Positions 44,572 to 56,786 of a stretch of DNA of 64,000 nt are shown here, one piece after another (position 1 is the first letter of the stretch; the number at the start of each line of letters is the position of its first letter). The position numbers were made by a program, and so were the translations under genes. Source of the stretch: Dichomitus squalens LYAD-421 SS1 (taxonomy: Eukaryota; Basidiomycota; Agaricomycetes; Polyporales; Polyporaceae); assembly GCF_000275845.1 (NCBI RefSeq), contig NW_006766883.1, positions 1,573,163 to 1,637,162 of the forward strand, given 5' to 3'. Under the pieces are notes generated by a model. That model had not been told where the DNA came from and ran no database searches. It was given only the letters and a program-made list of their open reading frames with translations.

Positions 44572-47474
44572 CTATTGCGGTACAGGCCACATGATGTTCA
44601 GCAACCACATGCCTACCGCTCCTATCAGGAGTTTTGTACTCAACCCCGGCTTCCACTCCGAATCACCGTACCATAGTCGCAATCCAGCTGAAGGCGGCGC
44701 TGAGGAACCCTCGGCTAAGCGGTCTATCCAGCGACGCGGGGGACGCGCAGGAGTATCTGGCTCTTGCGGTAGAGGGTTGCCATCCCGATCCTTCCTCGCT
44801 TCGCCTTCGTCCTGAGGGACCATGAAGATCACCTCCTGACCCTCTTCTGATGGTGGCACACGAGTTGGCTCAGGCCTCCGCGAGCCAGAAGCGTCGGCCT
44901 GCTGAGATGTAGTGGGCAGCGACGCATCCTTCTTCGATGATCCGCATATCCAGTTCGTGATTTCTCCGGTGGCCTTCGCGACGAGATGAGATATGTAGAC
45001 GAATACTATGGTGGTCAAAAGTAGGTTCAGTGGCCGAGAGTGCCGTCCGGGGATGACCACGAGGATACCCTTGGTGTCGCCAGCGAGCCAGAGATGGTAC
45101 TGGATGATGAAGGTCTCCAGAGAACACGTCCCAATGAATGCGAACGCACGGGACGAGCCTGACCGTAGGATCGCATTTGCATTGCGCAACACGACAAACG
45201 CGCCGACGGGAAGGAAAGACACGTAAGGATGCCACGCATTATAGGCAAATTTGTCCGGTTGGGACAGCTCGAACGCAAAGAACCAAAGCAGGACAACCGC
45301 AGATAACCCTGATGCGATTTTGGTAGCCTGCGGCCAAAGAGGGTGGTCGGTGAGACGTTGATCGCGGATCTTGATCACTGCTAGGGCAGTGAACATCCCG
45401 AAGTAAACAATCCAAAGATCGAGGTTGACGCGGAAGGCCCATTCCCGAGCGTCCCAGCGAATGTTGCAGAATCGCTCGAGAAACTCGAAGACCATGTCCA
45501 AGATCCACTGCTGGCTCATGAATACCGTCACGATAGCCATAGAGAGGAGCAGCTTGACCACCAAGAAAGGTGTGCGGTCATTGTACTGCGCGCCTACGGC
45601 CATAGTCACGTAGATGATCAAATACCACTGAGACACTAGAGGGGCGAAGTAGTAGTAGAGGTAGTCGGTGTTCATGGTATATGCCAGAAGCAATGTGAGT
45701 AGGTTCAGACGGATCAAGACCTGCAGCACTGTTATCAAAAACAGGAAATCACGGTTGAGGATACCGCGGCACTAACCTGGGCGACCCGCAATAGCCCGAA
45801 GTCGGCCTTCTTGACGTAGAATGTAGTGTGGCCATAGCCTGTCATGAACAGATACGCCGCCACGAGGACCCGGATGGGGTTATAGATCCCGGAGATTTTC
45901 GAAGCACCCGTGTAATGGTAAATCAGGATGGCAACTGCATTGACCCGAGTAAGCAAACTGTCGGAAAGATCATACGAAAGTAGAATGGACCGACTTTGCA
46001 TCCAACCTTTCCACTCATCGGTCTGCTCCCTATTGAGGAAACCAAGATCCTTGTCTGCGCGCGTGACCGTGAGCAGGCCCACGGCAAGACTCAAGAGCGA
46101 CAGGAACGCGAAAGTCCATGGGTCAAATTGCTTCTGCTCCTTCAACCAATAGCCGGTGCGGTCTGCGAGGAAGATGATTGCTGAGGCAAAGCTGACCACG
46201 AGCGCGTAGACCTCGTCGTCTCTTATAAGGGGAAGGCCAGAGGACTGGGGACCTAGTGGTGGGAGGTCAGTTGGCACGAGGGGGAAACCCTGTTTGGTAC
46301 CTACTGAATCGACGAGCGAGTAGCCAGTTGGCTGGTCCCCACAGAATAACTCCAGCAAGAAGCAGCAGGTGCAAAGGCGCAGGCCTCGGGTACGAACGGC
46401 AGCAAGTCTTGTCGAACGGGAACTTCTTCGGTAGCACGTCGTTGCACTGCAAGTTGAGCAGCACTTGCGCCTGCATGCCGACGACAAGGTCGGAAAAGTG
46501 TAGCCCGTCCTCCGTCTGGGAAGGGTGCAGCATCCCATTGAACGCCAGCGGCAACGACACCGGCATAGCAGTGGGACGGCGGGTGGGTATAGGCAGGAAA
46601 GAGAAAGGATCGCGGAGCGGGGCCGGTTGTATCCTGTGCAGGAGGTCCGAGTTCATGGCGTCGATGTCCGACGCGTGCATGGAGGCGGCGCGGTCTCGCG
46701 ATAGTTTTGACGATACGACATCCTCTATGGGCAAGACGACGACACGGTCTGCAAGCGGGTGGGGTGCTTGGGAGATGGCACTGAGGGTAGACTCCATGGT
46801 GGCCTCCCATGCAGGAAGGCCCCCAGACTCAGCATAACGGAGATACCATAGCCCAGAGCCAATGACCAACAGAGCGGGGTTGTCTGACGGAGTCGTGTGT
46901 GCGACGGGGTGGAGGAGAGCCTGGGTATGACTTGTGTTCAAGAAGGGATCCCAGTAGAAAGAGAGCTGGACGTTCGTATTGGACGTGTAAGTGTAATTGG
47001 CATGCTTGTGATCATCGTCCGGCGGGCCAGATGGAAGGCTCTTGTCAACGATATGAGCAAACTGGAAATATAGCTGTCGAGTGACCGAGTCTCCGATGAA
47101 AACCACACGTCTGGACTTCATGCACGTCGAGACATCCTTGGCTTGGTACTGGTAAATCATGCAGCCTAGCATCTTGGGCTTCAGTAACAAGAATTGGCGC
47201 AAAGAGCGTCCTGGCGCACCATCTGGCTGCCAATTCCGAAACGCTGTATCCAGCCATCGGCCCTCCATAAGTAAAGCGTTGCAATGAAGTGGGTCGGGGC
47301 GGTCTAGACGTCGTGCGACGCGTCAGGGTCAATGTAGACAAGTGAATACAAGTACGACGCACCAAAGATACCATACCGCAGCAGCCCCAGTGCAACAGCG
47401 ACACCCACGCATGCCCATGACAAGTAATGGGGCCATAAAGGGTTGACCGAGAACTGGAAGCGCTTCGGAGGCAT
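44572..47474 (-). CDS. CAS1: CAS1-type polysaccharide O-acetyltransferase
   Basis: Golgi/ER multi-pass enzyme that O-acetylates glycans (Cryptococcus Cas1, animal CASD1); 891 aa. Exons 47474-47363, 47303-46305, 46252-45995, 45934-45777, 45720-44572. After one N-terminal membrane segment comes a lumenal SGNH-like domain: HCNALLMEGRWLDTAF, nucleophile block RVVFIGDSVTRQLYF, GSGLWYLRYAESGG, and the Asp/His block EDGLHFSD. About 12 membrane segments follow with the Cas1 signatures [80 protein letters not shown] and CSLETFIIQYHLWLAGDTKG. A polar acidic insert sits before the last helix. The Ser and Asp/His residues are intact, so activity is expected. Confidence 0.95.
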
Positions 47475-48149
47475 GACGTCTTGTCCAGTACGATGCTATT
47501 GATGCTCTTCAGAATGATGAAGATGGCTTATTCGGCATAGAAACGCTAGCAGAAGGGAGGGAAGTACTGTGGATACTACAGGATTTGTAGGCCAGATGCT
47601 TCACTGGTGCCTGGCCAGTTGTCGAAGGGGCAGAAGGAGAAGGACACTATGTATGTTGGCGCTTATCTGTGCGTGCATAAGAACCGCACCACGTCGGTAA
47701 TCGTTCTCGCTGTAGCGGCCCCACAACGAACCACGGAGAGCTCCAGAAATACCGATTCATACACCGACATGAGGACATGCAGTATCCCCGAACATGAATC
47801 GGAGGATATGTACTGGGGCCTTTGAGCTATTAGTAAGTATACTGACTTCTAGTAATATACCCCACGAGCCATGCTTAGGCGTATCTGCCAACAGGACCAG
47901 CTTATTTAAGAGCAAGCAAGTCATAAAGCAGACCATGGTACAATGAAATTCTTGACTAACATACGGGTCACCATGCTGTCCATTTCCACCGTCCGAGAAA
48001 GAGCGTAGCTATTATTGACACTAAGTAGATGTAGCGGGATGGATGCTTTACAGAAAGTCCGATTGTCCTTGACGAACAGATACGAGATTCATGATATGCA
48101 ACGGCTAGGAGTCGAAGAGCAAGCGTGAAGAATCGAAGGCACCACGTAC
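47475..48149. other. Intergenic, no gene seen
   Basis: 675 bp between CAS1's start and the rhomboid stop. AT-richer than its neighbours; no gene, repeat or RNA recognised. Confidence 0.5.
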
Positions 48150-49987
48150 TTAGATAGAGCCCGATGCGAACCCAGTTCTATGCAAACACGTGGGTCAGAT
48201 GAGATATGAAGGCAAGAGACTCTGTAGCGACTCACCCCTTGCAATGGTTATTGGACGAAGAAGGTATGCACGAAAGGTACCGACACCATGAGCACGCAGC
48301 ATAAGGGTCGGATGTGTAAAAGTTGCGTAGCAGGACCACGAACAGCACAATCGCCAATGGGACAGCGATGAGACGCAGAGCAATTATGATCGTACGATGA
48401 CGAGTGGAAGGGCTGATGATCGGGTAGAGAGCCATGCCAACCAGGAGACCCATGAGAAGACCGCCGAGGTGAGCGAAGTTGTCCACATCTGGTGCGAAGT
48501 GCGTCAGTCGAGTCTGCCCAGAACGTGCAGAGGCACACTTACAAGGAATGAATCCAATCGCAACACCAATAACCAACTCGATGATCATGAAGACCAGCTT
48601 CTTGCCCGGCTGGTAAGTGTATCTCCAGTGAGCGAAGAGGTCCACCCAGGCGACCTTAACCAAGCATAATCAGGTAATGTCTTTCAAGGACGTTCCGATA
48701 TATAATTACTGCGACAGTTCCGAAGATGGCGCCACTCGCACCAACCGACGGAGAGCCAACCAACGAGAAGTTGCCGCCGAGGACATTACTACGTTGCGGT
48801 CAGCAAGACCATTCGATCGGTAGTAGACAACAGTCATACCCAAAGATCCCAGCGGCCAAGTAGAGGATGAGGAACGCGATCGTTCCCATCTCCCGCTCAA
48901 CTTGCGCAGATACGGTCATTTGCGCGAGCATGTTCAGCAAGAAGTGAATCAAGCCAGCATGAAGGAAGATAGGCGTGATAAACCTAAGCTCCGGTTGATC
49001 ATTATCTCCTCATAACAAACAGTTGCTCGTCAAGGCCGCACCTGAACCATTGATCGGGCACCTCATTGTGAAACCCGCCAAACCCACAAATATCCTCCAA
49101 CGAACACAGCTGCGTTGCAGGATTGTCGGTGTTGTTAAGACCTAGATGATGAGATGTGATCAGCATCCATCACATAACATGACAAATGAGACACTGACAA
49201 GGAACTGCCGTCGTTATGGGGAAGTCTGTGACATTCTTCATGCAAGGCGGGAACCGTGCGCCAAGCTCGATCAATGCGGACGACGAGGGACCCAGCATGG
49301 GATTTACTACAGGCTATACTGCGGTCACGCTTCCAGAGGCGCGTATATGCGAGCAATAACGGGTACCTTGAATGAAAACGGCGTTCTTTGCGCCTTCTGG
49401 TTCGTTACTAGCTCATCAATGAGAATACCCAGCATCACTGCCGACAACGCCCATGCTGTTGTCAAGTGTCAGAGAAGCATGCCCTGGCAAGGATCCGGTT
49501 ACGCACCTGCTATAGGGTACCTCTGAATCCCAACGCCCCTTTTCTTGTCCTCTATTCGCTGGGCCAAGGGGTAGAGTCCGAAGTACCTTTGAAACATATT
49601 TGGTCTTGCGCTCATCATCTGCCCAGACTTGCCAGCGGGTATCGTGAAGGACTCCTCCGCAATGTCTACTGGGCCTTCAGACGGAGACTCACTAGGTGAG
49701 ACGCAATAATACGTACCCATGTCCTCATAACGCGTCTGGCGAGTATATTCCTGGGGCTGGATGTATGCCTCCGGCTTTGGAGTGAACGGATCATCGAGCT
49801 TGGTCTCGGACTGGTTGGGGCCACTTGGATAGTACTTCAAGTTCTCATCCGTGTAGCTATAGCGATAGTCGGAATCATAGACGGGGTTGTGGAATTCGTG
49901 CGACGCGCTCGGTTCGTCTCCGTGGGTGAGGAGCGGCTTGGAATCAGACTCAGACTCGTGATCGCTAGGATGGGGCATCGCAGACAT
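48150..49987 (-). CDS. Rhomboid intramembrane serine protease
   Basis: Secretory-pathway-type rhomboid, 466 aa. Nine exons: 49987-49507, 49455-49367, 49313-49199, 49141-49042, 48983-48840, 48788-48710, 48654-48543, 48488-48236, 48177-48150. The cytosolic N-terminus has YEDMG and KKRGVGIQRYP before helix 1 (WALSAVMLGILIDELV). Then VNPMLGPSSSALIELGARF, PDQWFRFITPIFLHAGLIHF, LLNMLAQM, the catalytic serine in SPSVGASGAIFGT and the catalytic His in NFAHLGGLLMGLLVGM. The end, AACSWCRYLSCIPSSSNNHC followed by KGTGFASGSI, needs the last small exon. The catalytic dyad is intact. Exon 1 contains a possible 48-nt in-frame intron after YEDM, so a 450-aa form is conceivable. Confidence 0.94.
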
Positions 49988-50613
49988 GGCGGTGGTTCGT
50001 TACAGAGGAGCGTAATGACGAAGGGTCACAGGACGGGGTGTCGGGGGAGAGAGAAAAGGGGACGGAGAAGGAGAGAAGGAAGCAGCGCGGTAATGAGACA
50101 GGGATCGGGATGCTGCAAGTACATATATACATGGCAGGCGACATGTGTCTGCAGTGCTCACGCCCGTACGTACTGCCTTGTCCACACCCCGCCAACACTA
50201 GCGCCCGCGCCCGCTGCCTATTTCACAAATGAACACCACCCGCATGCGCTGCTATTTTATTCAGAGCGTTCCATCCGCATTTCACTTTGACTGTGACTCC
50301 AACATCGACCATCGCGGGTCTGCCATGGCGAGGCCCCTTTGTCCCAGTCGACATACACCCCGAGGTTACCAAACGGGTGCTGCGCCGCGGCTGTGCCATA
50401 TACTCGCAGGGACCACCCGCAGCCAGTGTTCACGTCGAATCTGAATTGCTAGTTTCTTTTTCACGAGCGATCAGCGCAGCAAGAAATGTTCGGCTTTCGG
50501 TGCCTATATCTTACTTCTCCCTAGGACGAGCCGAGTTCGAATCAAATTACGAGGGCAAACACTTCTCTCACTCGATTACAGGATTGATTCGCGCGTACGC
50601 GTGCGATCATCTC
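49988..50613. other. Intergenic, no gene seen
   Basis: 626 bp between the rhomboid start and the next minus-strand stop. A 123-codon plus-strand frame runs over the following gene's 3' end but has no recognisable domain. Confidence 0.5.
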
Positions 50614-52608
50614 TCAATCAACCGGTTTGCCTTCGCTTTCCTTCCACCTGGCCAGTAATGTGTTGCTGGGCAAACCGAACGGGTCGACCACTTTGTGCGC
50701 GACCTCTGCACCTGCAACCGGCAACCCTGTAGGATCAAGGAGGCCGAGCTGCAAAATAATCTCAGGTCACGTTACGGGAACTTGATGAACACCGCACCTG
50801 TACGAGAAGAGACGCTTGGTCCCAGTAGCTACGCGTCCTCATTCAGTCGTGGCGCCATCGTAGTACTCCTATATAGACTTACATATGCCTGTGTAAGCGG
50901 CGTTGTCAGCTAAGCTGTCGTTGTATTCTCGAGAGCGAGCTTACTCGAACGTCAGTTTGTCTCCTCTAAACGCGACAACGCCCACCAGTGCTATTTCCAG
51001 CCGCTTGCCAGTAGGTTTGATGCCCGGCAAGAAGTAGTCGATTTCCTGAGAGAAGCACGGTTGAAGTCAGCACGTGCGTCCGCACTCGGAGATGAATTCG
51101 CTTTTACTGACAGTCGTGTGAGTGCATTTAAATATCATCTCGTCGATGATTCTGTCCGCGCCGACTACCGAAACCGTAGCGCCAGTGGGTCAATAGATCC
51201 GCACAGGGTCTGCTATTCCTCCGAGACGGGTCAGGGACGTACTCGTGCGAGAAACCGTAATCAATTCAGTGTCTGACGGGGTGACCTGATGAGGCAGTAG
51301 TGTTACTTGCGCAGCAGATCCACACAGGATTGCGAAGCACTCACATCCTCCTTGACAAAGTGATACTAGGTCCGTATATTCCCCGACGGGTGTCTCTCAG
51401 CCGCGTGCGTTTGCCACGGACGCCGAGGAACGGACCTTGTAGAACCGGGCTAATTCCTCATATCCTACGCCTCCGGTCATCGTGGCAACGTGGTTCACAT
51501 ACGGCGTGAAGACCTGCAGGCCAGGGACGCTCAGTCAGTGACGGACTGTTTGAACCCCCTTTCTGGCAAGGCTGCGGAGGAGCATCTAGTACGCACCATC
51601 GTAGCCATCGTCTCTATTCAAGGAAACCGGAAATGATGCTATCTCAGTCTCATCGCGGTCCGACGAGCGCATGAACAGAGAGACGTACTGAGCGCATCCC
51701 GTTCCTCGAATTCCTGAAGTGTGGTATAAGTACTCAGAAGGCTCTTGTCGGAAACCACTCTCGGCCGCGCAGGGGCCGAGAACTCAGTACATCCAAACTC
51801 ACGTAGTACGCGTGCTTCTCCCAGAGCTTCTCGAGCGGGAAGTGTGGTCCGAGTTCCCTTCGAAGCAGCGCAAGCGTCCGCGTGTACGAAAGGTTGTTCG
51901 CCGAGCGTAAGTGCGGAGCGATCGTCCTGATCTTCCCGCTCGCGTGGTCGATCGGGGGTCCAGCCTCGAACGGGAAGGGGGGCGAAGCCGAGACGAGGGG
52001 GTACGTGAAGACAGTCACCGGGGGTGGCTTCGAGGTCGGGATCCCGGCCGCCTTCTTCTCGGCAAGTTCTATGAGGGAAGCATGGAGAGCTTCTTGTTTG
52101 GCGGAAAGGTGGAATATGGTACTGTAGATCATCATGTCGATTGGTACCAGCCGCGAAGCAAGACACCATCGCACCGCAGCCGAAAACTCACGGAATAGTG
52201 GTGCTATCGGCGAAGTCAAGGATGAGACCACTGCCGTCTTCGATCTGGGGGCAATAGTGGGCGAAGGCCTTCAACTTCCCTGCACCGAGCACAGACTTCG
52301 CGAAGCTTAGATCCGCGCTCTCCAGCCCGTACGTCACCAGTGCCCACTGGGTTTCATGTCCGATTTTACCATGAACTTCTGCCAATCCGGCGGCCAAACT
52401 CTCGGCAGTGCTGGGATAGTGTACGAGAATGACGTCGTAGCCCTCTTCGCTTAGCTGTGCCGGCGGGTAGTGAGCGATCGCATATGATTACAGAATGCGC
52501 AAGAGATCTTACTTGTTGGCCCCACGAACTGTGCGCCTCAGGAAGGAGGAGCACCAGAGTTGCCGGTTTAGCTACGGACGCGACGGGGTTTGCAAAAGTA
52601 CGAGACAT
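50614..52608 (-). CDS. DLH-like / SnoaL-like two-domain protein
   Basis: 395 aa in thirteen exons: 52608-52513, 52454-52192, 52121-51803, 51713-51689, 51613-51597, 51513-51436, 51365-51345, 51285-51243, 51164-51112, 51045-50945, 50888-50883, 50828-50798, 50748-50614. Related fungal genes are often called carboxymethylenebutenolidase. The N-terminal half looks like an alpha/beta fold of the dienelactone hydrolase type (PATLVLLLPEAHSSWGQQ, GYDVILVHYPST, KLKAFAHYCPQIEDGSG). No nucleophile elbow Cys or Ser was found; the place reads VTYGLES. The C-terminal half is NTF2/SnoaL-like: NHVATMTGGVGYEELARFYK, DRIIDEMIFKCTHTTEIDYF, LPGIKPTGKRLEIALVGVVA, FRGDKLTFEHIYWDQASLLV, QLGLLDPTGLPVAGAEVAHK. The function is unknown. 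Exon 11 is only 6 nt. Confidence 0.85.
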
Positions 52609-53205
52609 TGTGGTCCGCACGACAGCAACGCGGATGGTAGACTCTCTCAAGTATGGTGCCTCCGAGACGGTGGGAATCTACACGACTGCGTGGGCATCAC
52701 CTTAATAAGTGCTCGCAATCTGCTAGCGACGGCCCGCGCCAGCGGACCGTCAAGCAAGAGCATATATTGACCTGTCTGTGGTCCATTCAGGGATGCAGCG
52801 CTGCAACTTGAGACATCAATGTTCCATCAATGTCCTTGCCAAAGTGATTGAAACTGACTTACTGAATCCTGCATACCTCCGGGCTCGAGAAGTAAGAATA
52901 TAGAGGTTAATCAGGACGATCACTTTCCTCGTGATAAGGGCCAACCTCAGATCTCATCATGAAGAGATCCATGCCTTTACGTGGAAAGAAGCTACAGAGT
53001 GCAATAGCTGGACCTGCGACGGTCCCGTAGTCATGATGGTTGAAAATGAACAAAAGCTGTTGCTCAAGCGCCTTTGGGTTATCGGACTCAACGCGAACGA
53101 GCGGGTATGCAGAAGGAGAATAGAAAGCAGCAATATGTACGTACATCTCAGCGGACAGCAATGCAACATCGATTACAACTCAGGTCCAAATTCCGTCCAC
53201 GCCCG
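52609..53205. other. Intergenic, no gene seen
   Basis: 597 bp between two minus-strand genes; presumed promoter of the DLH/SnoaL-like gene. Nothing else recognised. Confidence 0.5.
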
Positions 53206-56200
53206 TCACGATACCAGTGACGCGTCCCTATGGTCTATCGGAGTACCACCCGCCATGCTCGTCCTCCCTCTACTCCGTCCTGATGGAGCTCGAGTCAACG
53301 CAGTGAGGTGGACGGCGGTGTTGATCCTCAGCGTTCCTTGCCCATCATCGTCTTCTCCATCCCCTTGATGTTCGTCAGACGAGTACGGCGGCGGTCTCTC
53401 CTCTTCCTCGTCCGGCTCTGGCTCCACCGGTCGCGTCCACCGCGCCGCCGAGACGCTGCCGTCCACCCACAACAGTGTCGTTGGTCCGATATCGCGCAAC
53501 TTCTTGCTAAATTTCCAGTCCATTGCCCCTCGGTTCCCAAAGCTCGCGCGACTCGTACTCCGGCTGGAGCCGTCAACACTTATCCGGTGGTTCTTCTCCT
53601 CGCTGAGGCTCGCGGGCTTCTTCGGAAGAGCCCCGAGCATGCGTGGATCAGAGGGGAGCAAGAGGGGAAGCATGTATCGAGAATCCAGGAGCTCCCCCAG
53701 CGGTTCCGGAGCTTTGGCAGGTTCCCAGAACAGCTTTTCCTGTGACCGGTCAAAGAGCGCGTCGATAGAGCGCTGCGCTGCGGATTCGATTGACGGTGCT
53801 ATTGACGCTTGTTCGGAATTCAAGGGCGCTTCATGGAGAGATGGAGATGCGCTGCTCTCCTCCCGCTCTCGTTCGCGTTCGCCGATCTAACATTGTTTCA
53901 GATAGAGATGAGTAACCCAGAGCCTTTGATCGTAACAGCAAATATCGCCGCTCACCTCTTTCCGCAGCTGCGCTACACCCACCTTGACCCGGTGCCGTTC
54001 CCAATCTTTCTGCAGTTGTTGCAAGTACTGATTGCACTCCTCTGTCATACGACCCTCGTTGACCTCGTACTTGTAGTCTCGTACAGCGCGGCGCATCTAA
54101 ATACGGGTCAGTCCAGGTCACAATCAGTCCAACTCAGGTAGACAGACCTGCAGAGGATTTAAATGCTTCATGTTCTGGATGGTCGCAATTAGATTGGCGA
54201 ACTCCGTGATGGACGACAAACACTACAGGATATATAGTCAGGTTTCGAAAGGAACATGGGAAAGCAGAACATACCTGTAGCCACATCAAGAGGTCGTGGA
54301 CAGGCGCGAAGTGCGAGCCTATGTTCTTCGGCAGCTCCATGTTGGCAATCCACTCTTCAATGACGCTGAGGTTCATGCTGATCTGGAGGGCTCGTGACCT
54401 GCGGCGGATAGTAATTCACATGGTGCACCCGATATGGTCAGAATGGGAGACTGACCGGCACAGATACTTCTTCCTCGTAAGAATACGATTGAATATCTCG
54501 CCTAGCATATCGTCAGTGAAATATGCGACTTGACGCTTTATGAGACTCACTTGAGGTCCAATACATAACCTGAGACCAGAACTGAGTGATTATAGCGGGG
54601 TTGATGCCGGCCATGGTAAGAAGCGTATGCAGCGCGGTGATGAACGAGATGATGTCCTTCGGTGACGTCGTAGGTTGCTGAGGGTCAAATAAGGATTGCA
54701 AGGGGGTTGCTGTAGATCCACCACGGTTGCGCGTGAACGTCTGCCGAAGGGAAGCAAAGCCCCCTCTGACATTCTGAGGAGATGCCGCAGGTTGGGGAGA
54801 CGGAGGCCTGCTGACTTGTGTAGGGGACATGGGTGGGTTCCCTCGAGGCGTACTTGATGTGACCGCGCCATTCACCTTCTTCTTGCCAGCGAACGACCGC
54901 AAGAACGACCATTCGCCTTCGAACTGGATAGAGTCAAATTCGCTGGACGCTGGACTGTAGTCCAACATTGCGGCATCGAGAAGTTGGTCTATTCTCCGTT
55001 CGGCGAAGCGAATTACGAAGACTGTACCAGAGGTCAAATGAGTCGAGAACGCACATAGTACAGATACACGCACCGAAAACGGAGTTCAGGATCTCCTCGA
55101 TCAATGACAGAGAACCGAGACTCTCGCACGTCTGATTGATGGCTTTGTCACAGCGCATGAGATGTAACCAAACAGTGGTGTTGTACAGCCAGAATATGAG
55201 ATAAGTCGGGTCCTCGGCATGGTTCTGCACGTCGGGTGCTCAGAATCAAGCCGCGTACCCTGTGAAAAGAAGTACGATCACTTACGAAGAAGACATCTTC
55301 AATGGCGTCGGTAGCACCGATGATCAAATCCTCGACCCAGTTGTCATCGCAACTCAGGCACGCGAACCGCGTAAGCATATACAATGCGTTCGCGGGTTCG
55401 GCGTTCCGGAGTTGGGGCCGGAAGTCACTAATCAGGGACTGGTAGATGTGCGGTAGGGCCATAGGGGAAAACACAAGCATCGACGAGAAATCTGGCGGTG
55501 GAGTCTGTGGTTCGCATTGAGAGACAACGACGTAGCACGATGTCAAGTAAACTCACGAGTGTGAGTTCGCTAGGGGCCTCGTCATCGCTATCTTCGTCCG
55601 TGTCGAGTGAGTAGAGGGCATCCTCGTCCCCCCACCACTTAGGATTAACACCGAGAACCTTCTCGATATCCTCTTGGACGTGTCTTCGCTTTCCCAGTCG
55701 ACGCATACGCTTCTCGAGGATCCGACGTTGCTCTTCCATTCGGCCACCTTGCCACCCTGCTTCTCGCATCGCTTCTTCAAGTAGCAGTGCGACATCTTCC
55801 CGTCCGGGCACAGTAGAGTGGGCAGTCACGATGTCAAGCGCAGTCAACCCACGCCTGGTAATGGCAAGGGGCGACGATCCATGTGTGAGGAGATAGGACA
55901 CGAGCGTGGGCGGAGAGAGCAGGGAGGCGTAATGCAGTGGGGTCCAGCCGGCTACACAAATCCACTACTGAGGTGTGCACATTTCCAGTTGGGCAACGGA
56001 CGTACCACTGTCGGCAACATTCACGTCGCAGCCCTCCGACACTAGGAGCCTGACGCATTCCTCGCGTTCGATGTCGCGGTCAGAGTCGGAGCCGAAGCCG
56101 AGGATGGCAGTACTGATTAGCCCGAGGCCGTCCTCGTCCTGCTTGGAGAGATCGACGAACTGTTGCGCCTGCGAATCCTGGAGGAGGAAGGACAGCAAGG

Positions 56201-56378
56201 AGAGGTCTGCGAACGCGCACGCACGCACCAGGCAGTGCGCTACGAGCTCCGCCTTCTGCGAAGGAGCGAGGCCGACATGGTGAGATAACAGATCCGAGAT
56301 CTGGGCATTGGTCGGGTAGAGAGGTTGTAAGTCTGGCTCAACCGTGAAATCGACCGGGGAGAAGCTAGAGGCCTCCAT
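53206..56378 (-). CDS. Ankyrin-repeat and DIL (dilute) domain protein
   Basis: 891 aa in ten exons: 56378-56006, 55951-55557, 55504-55286, 55224-55074, 55021-54551, 54501-54456, 54398-54275, 54222-54148, 54096-53956, 53886-53206. Ankyrin repeats at residues ~60-190 (LLVSEGCDVNVADSAGWTPL then HYASLL, and VSYLLTHGSSPLAITRRGLT then ALDIVTAH). The DIL domain at ~290-650 includes FRPQLRNAEPANALYMLTRF, DPTYLIFWLYNTTVWLHLMR, AMLDYSPASSEF, MAGINPAIITQFWSQVMYWT, FNRILTRKKYLCRSRALQIS and MNLSVIEEWI. A charged linker and a Ser/Pro-rich tail follow. DIL domains are known from the cargo-binding tails of class V myosins and from afadin; here there is no motor. Trafficking or actin-linked functions are inferred. 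Confidence 0.9.
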
Positions 56379-56786
56379 GCCAACTACGACGTGTATGCTC
56401 GGTCGGCGTCGGTCTTGCACAAACGGGTTAGGAGAAGGCTGATGGAGCGCGTTCGCGGGACCCTATGGGGGTTGCGCGCCGTATGACCGGGTATGATGCC
56501 GTAGTAAGCACTGAGCCACTGCCGAGGGACACGTTATTATATGAAGAAGAAATCAACGAGTAACGAAGTCTAGATGTGCATGAACGGCGTCGGTGGATGG
56601 GGTGCACCAGTCTTCATTGCGACGGACACAACCGTCTATGGGCGCTTCGGATACATTGCCTACAACACGTGCTCCGACTATGTAACGGTATTCTCTGAGC
56701 TTTTGGTCGCGGACTCGGCCAGACTCCCGATTTTTGCCTACCATCTGCCGTCCTTGCTACTGTCTATCTTCCCCGTCCTGGTTCAC
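56379..56786. promoter_or_regulatory. Divergent promoter region, ankyrin-DIL / RRP15
   Basis: 408 bp between divergent starts. The RRP15 frame stays open upstream of its ATG to about 56574 but that part is not protein-like. No element assigned. Confidence 0.45.

Noticed and set aside
50287..50658. 123-codon plus-strand frame
   Set aside because: Begins with a non-ATG codon, overlaps the 3' end of the DLH/SnoaL-like gene and has no recognisable features.
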